Origin: Flavobacteria bacterium RIFCSPLOWO2_12_FULL_31_7
GTDB lineage: Bacteria > Bacteroidota > Bacteroidia > Flavobacteriales > Flavobacteriaceae
Direction: 5' to 3'
NCBI GenBank assembly: GCA_001800945.1
Contig: MGWJ01000023.1
Location: 1-8,638 of the forward strand
DNA: 8,638 bases
Shown one piece after another: positions 7,132 through 8,638 of this stretch. The notes under the pieces were generated by a model. That model worked only from the letters and a program-made list of their open reading frames with translations. It had not been told where the DNA came from and made no database searches. How positions within the stretch are numbered: position 1 is the first letter of the stretch; each line of letters starts with the position of its first letter. Both the position numbers and the translations under genes were made by a program.

Positions 7132-7150
7132 GCAGTTCTCTTTTTGTTTT
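7114..7150 (+). terminator. Terminator-like hairpin (possible attenuator) in the hmgA leader
   Basis: AAGAGAA (7114-7120) pairs with TTCTCTT (7136-7142). Within it, CTG (7124-7126) pairs with CAG (7133-7135), leaving a 6-base loop AATGAG and a 3-base bulge. The 3' arm runs into TTTTTGTTTT (7141-7150). It would end a transcript started near 7053 before hmgA, giving either an attenuator or the 3' end of a small RNA of about 95 bases. The stem is weaker and the T-run less pure than in the permease terminator. Confidence 0.5.
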
Positions 7151-7174
7151 AATTAAAAAGCTTAATAGCAAAAC

Positions 7175-7210
7175 CTTTTAAACTTTTTAAAACCATAAAC
7201 TTTTAAACTT
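7175..7210 (+). repeat. 11-bp direct repeat just before hmgA
   Basis: CTTTTAAACTT occurs at 7175-7185 and 7200-7210, 25 bases apart, and a similar word CTTTTTAAAACC lies between (7183-7194). The second copy ends 6 bases before the hmgA start. The words are low in complexity, so binding-site function is only a possibility. Confidence 0.55.
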
Positions 7211-7216
7211 AAAGAA

Positions 7217-8377
7217 ATGCCAATATATCACAAATTAGGAGAAATCCCTCGCAAACGTCATACACAATTCCGTAAACCAAATGGGGATTTGTATTATGAG
7301 CAATTGTTTGGAACTGTAGGTTTTGACGGAATGTCAACGAACATGTATCACGAACAACGCCCAACTCAAGTAAAAGAAATTAGAAAACAATATAGTGTTG
7401 CTCCGAAAATTGCAAATGCTAACAACATTCAATCTTATAAGTTAAGAGGTTTCGAAGTAGCGCCACAAGATGATTTTTTAGAAAGCAGAAAAATTGTATT
7501 GACCAATTCAGATTGTCATATCGTTTTAGCAGCACCAAGAAAATCTACAACAGATTATTTTTATAAGAATACCGATTCTGATGAAGTAATTTTCATTCAT
7601 AAAGGAACTGGAAAGTTAAGAACCATGCTTGGAAATTTAGATTTCAGTTATGGCGATTATTTAGTTGTGCCACGTGGAATGATTTATAAAATTGACTTCG
7701 ACACAGAAGACAATAGATTATTTATCGTAGAATCACATCGTCCGGTTTATACACCAAAACAATACAGAAACTGGTTCGGACAATTATTAGAACATTCACC
7801 ATTTTGTGAACGTGATATTCGTCGTCCAGAAGAATTAGAAACCAACAACGAAAAAGGAGAATTCATCATCAAAATTAAAAAGAAAGATGAAATTTTCGAA
7901 ATGGTTTATGCTTCACATCCATTTGATGTAATTGGCTATGACGGATACAATTATCCGTATGCTTTTTCCATTCACGATTTCGAACCAATTACAGGAAGAA
8001 TCCATTTACCACCGCCAATTCATCAAACTTTTGAAACAGATGCTTTTGTAATTTGTTCTTTCGTACCAAGATTATACGATTATCATCCACTTTCAATTCC
8101 TGCGCCATACAATCACAGTAATATTGATGCTGACGAAGTTTTGTACTATGTGGATGGAGATTTTATGAGTAGAAACGATGTAAAACCAGGAAATATTTCA
8201 TTACATCCTGCTGGAATTCCTCACGGACCACACCCAGGAGCAGCAGAAAGAAGTATTGGTAAAAAAGAAACATTAGAGTTAGCTGTAATGGTAGATACTT
8301 TTAAACCTTTAATGGTTACAGAAGAAGCTATGAAAATTGCAGATGATACCTATTACCAATCTTGGTTAGAAGAATAA
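7217..8377 (+). CDS. hmgA: Homogentisate 1,2-dioxygenase
   Basis: This non-heme iron enzyme opens the ring of homogentisate to give maleylacetoacetate, the third step of tyrosine breakdown, in the cytoplasm. The 386-residue cupin-type protein begins MPIYHKLGEIPRKRHTQFR and carries features of the family: FGTVGFDGMSTNMYHE (31-46), DGYNYPYAFSIHDFEP (242-257), and the C-terminal iron site with H300 (YNHSN), probably E307 (DADEV) and H336 (PHGPHPG). The protein is shorter than the roughly 430-445 residue human and Pseudomonas enzymes. The spacing between first histidine and glutamate is one residue longer than in the human enzyme as I recall it. Both seem to be lineage traits, since the rest is intact. 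The neighbour hppD supplies its substrate and starts 47 bases downstream with no terminator between, so the two are probably an operon. Confidence 0.94.
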   Translation: MPIYHKLGEIPRKRHTQFRKPNGDLYYEQLFGTVGFDGMSTNMYHEQRPTQVKEIRKQYSVAPKIANANNIQSYKLRGFEVAPQDDFLESRKIVLTNSDCHIVLAAPRKSTTDYFYKNTDSDEVIFIHKGTGKLRTMLGNLDFSYGDYLVVPRGMIYKIDFDTEDNRLFIVESHRPVYTPKQYRNWFGQLLEHSPFCERDIRRPEELETNNEKGEFIIKIKKKDEIFEMVYASHPFDVIGYDGYNYPYAFSIHDFEPITGRIHLPPPIHQTFETDAFVICSFVPRLYDYHPLSIPAPYNHSNIDADEVLYYVDGDFMSRNDVKPGNISLHPAGIPHGPHPGAAERSIGKKETLELAVMVDTFKPLMVTEEAMKIADDTYYQSWLEE

Positions 8378-8395
8378 TTAATTAAACATAACTTA

Positions 8396-8408
8396 GGTAA
8401 ATTTTACC
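8396..8408 (+). promoter_or_regulatory. Perfect dyad GGTAAATTTTACC in the hmgA-hppD gap
   Basis: GGTAAA (8396-8401) and TTTACC (8403-8408) are inverted around one T, 16 bases before the hppD start. The short centre makes a regulator-binding dyad more likely than a stable RNA hairpin. No matching copy was found in the hmgA leader, and no regulator gene is in the window. Confidence 0.35.
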
Positions 8409-8424
8409 GAAAAAAAATAATATT

Positions 8425-8638
8425 ATGTCACAAGAATTAAAATCAGTCGAATACGGCTTAGAAAAAATATTTGAAGGAGCTCAAGATTTCTTACCTTTAT
8501 TAGGAACAGATTACGTTGAGTTTTATGTAGGAAATGCCAAACAAGCTGCACACTTTTATAAAACGGCATTCGGATTTCAATCCTTAGCTTATGCCGGATT
8601 AGAAACTGGTGTGAAAGACAGAGCGTCTTATGTATTAA
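8425..8638 (+). CDS. hppD: 4-hydroxyphenylpyruvate dioxygenase, N-terminal fragment
   Basis: Seventy-one codons are readable before the right edge, and the frame stays open there. The enzyme converts 4-hydroxyphenylpyruvate, made from tyrosine by transamination, to homogentisate, the substrate of the upstream hmgA product. The visible stretch DYVEFYVGNAKQAAHFY, then FGFQSLAYAGLETG (residues 29-62), is the first beta-alpha-beta unit of the vicinal oxygen chelate fold and is typical of HPPD. The iron ligands (two His, one Glu) lie beyond the window and cannot be checked. The ATG at 8425 gives an N-terminal extension of the usual length. The close spacing to hmgA supports both the identity and co-transcription. 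Confidence 0.9.
   Translation, partial: MSQELKSVEYGLEKIFEGAQDFLPLLGTDYVEFYVGNAKQAAHFYKTAFGFQSLAYAGLETGVKDRASYVL

Noticed and set aside
7116..7140. Hammerhead ribozyme, suggested by CTGAATGAG near GAAA
   Set aside because: The core CTGATGA is broken by an extra A, and the required stems and cleavage site cannot be drawn.
7109..7150. SAM-I riboswitch, suggested by CTTATCAAGAG
   Set aside because: Only the first helix strand resembles the aptamer. The conserved GAGGGA, GGCCC and GCAACC parts are absent, and the downstream gene is not a methionine gene.

Overview
The window looks like chromosomal DNA of a Bacteroidota species of the Flavobacteriaceae, close to Flavobacterium. The DNA is AT-rich. 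Start codons follow A/T-rich leaders with no clear GGAGG ribosome-binding site. Several upstream regions carry the Bacteroidota -7 element TAnnTTTG. The best protein resemblances (a short homogentisate dioxygenase, a patatin fused to an Omp85-like barrel, a CAT-type permease) fit the same group. No mobile element, CRISPR array, rRNA or tRNA gene is visible, and no gene-free stretch exceeds about 240 bases.

Left part, minus strand (1-1277): the first 80 codons of a PLP-dependent decarboxylase/aminotransferase-like gene that runs off the left edge, then a complete succinylglutamate desuccinylase/aspartoacylase-family zinc hydrolase. Middle, plus strand (1407-5446): uvrC (nucleotide excision repair), followed after only 2 bases by a 749-residue exported patatin with a POTRA-like segment and an outer-membrane barrel. 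These two are probably co-transcribed from a promoter near 1342. The 5' end of the patatin gene is unusual. Its signal-peptide codons contain a 14-bp tandem duplication and a 14-bp inverted repeat.

Right part, plus strand (5516-8638): an APC-superfamily amino acid permease with its own promoter, which overlaps a palindrome, and a strong intrinsic terminator. Next comes a 237-base leader region, then homogentisate 1,2-dioxygenase (hmgA) and the start of 4-hydroxyphenylpyruvate dioxygenase (hppD). The last two catalyse consecutive steps of tyrosine breakdown: 4-hydroxyphenylpyruvate to homogentisate to maleylacetoacetate. The permease may import amino acids, but it is separated from hmgA by the terminator, so a shared pathway is only an inference.

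The most interesting non-coding structure is the hmgA leader. In order it holds a TAnnTTTG element, a 21-codon open reading frame, and a terminator-like hairpin whose loop contains the stop codon of that frame. This arrangement resembles a transcription attenuator or a small-RNA gene. It is a hypothesis from sequence only. Everything else looks like ordinary core-genome content.
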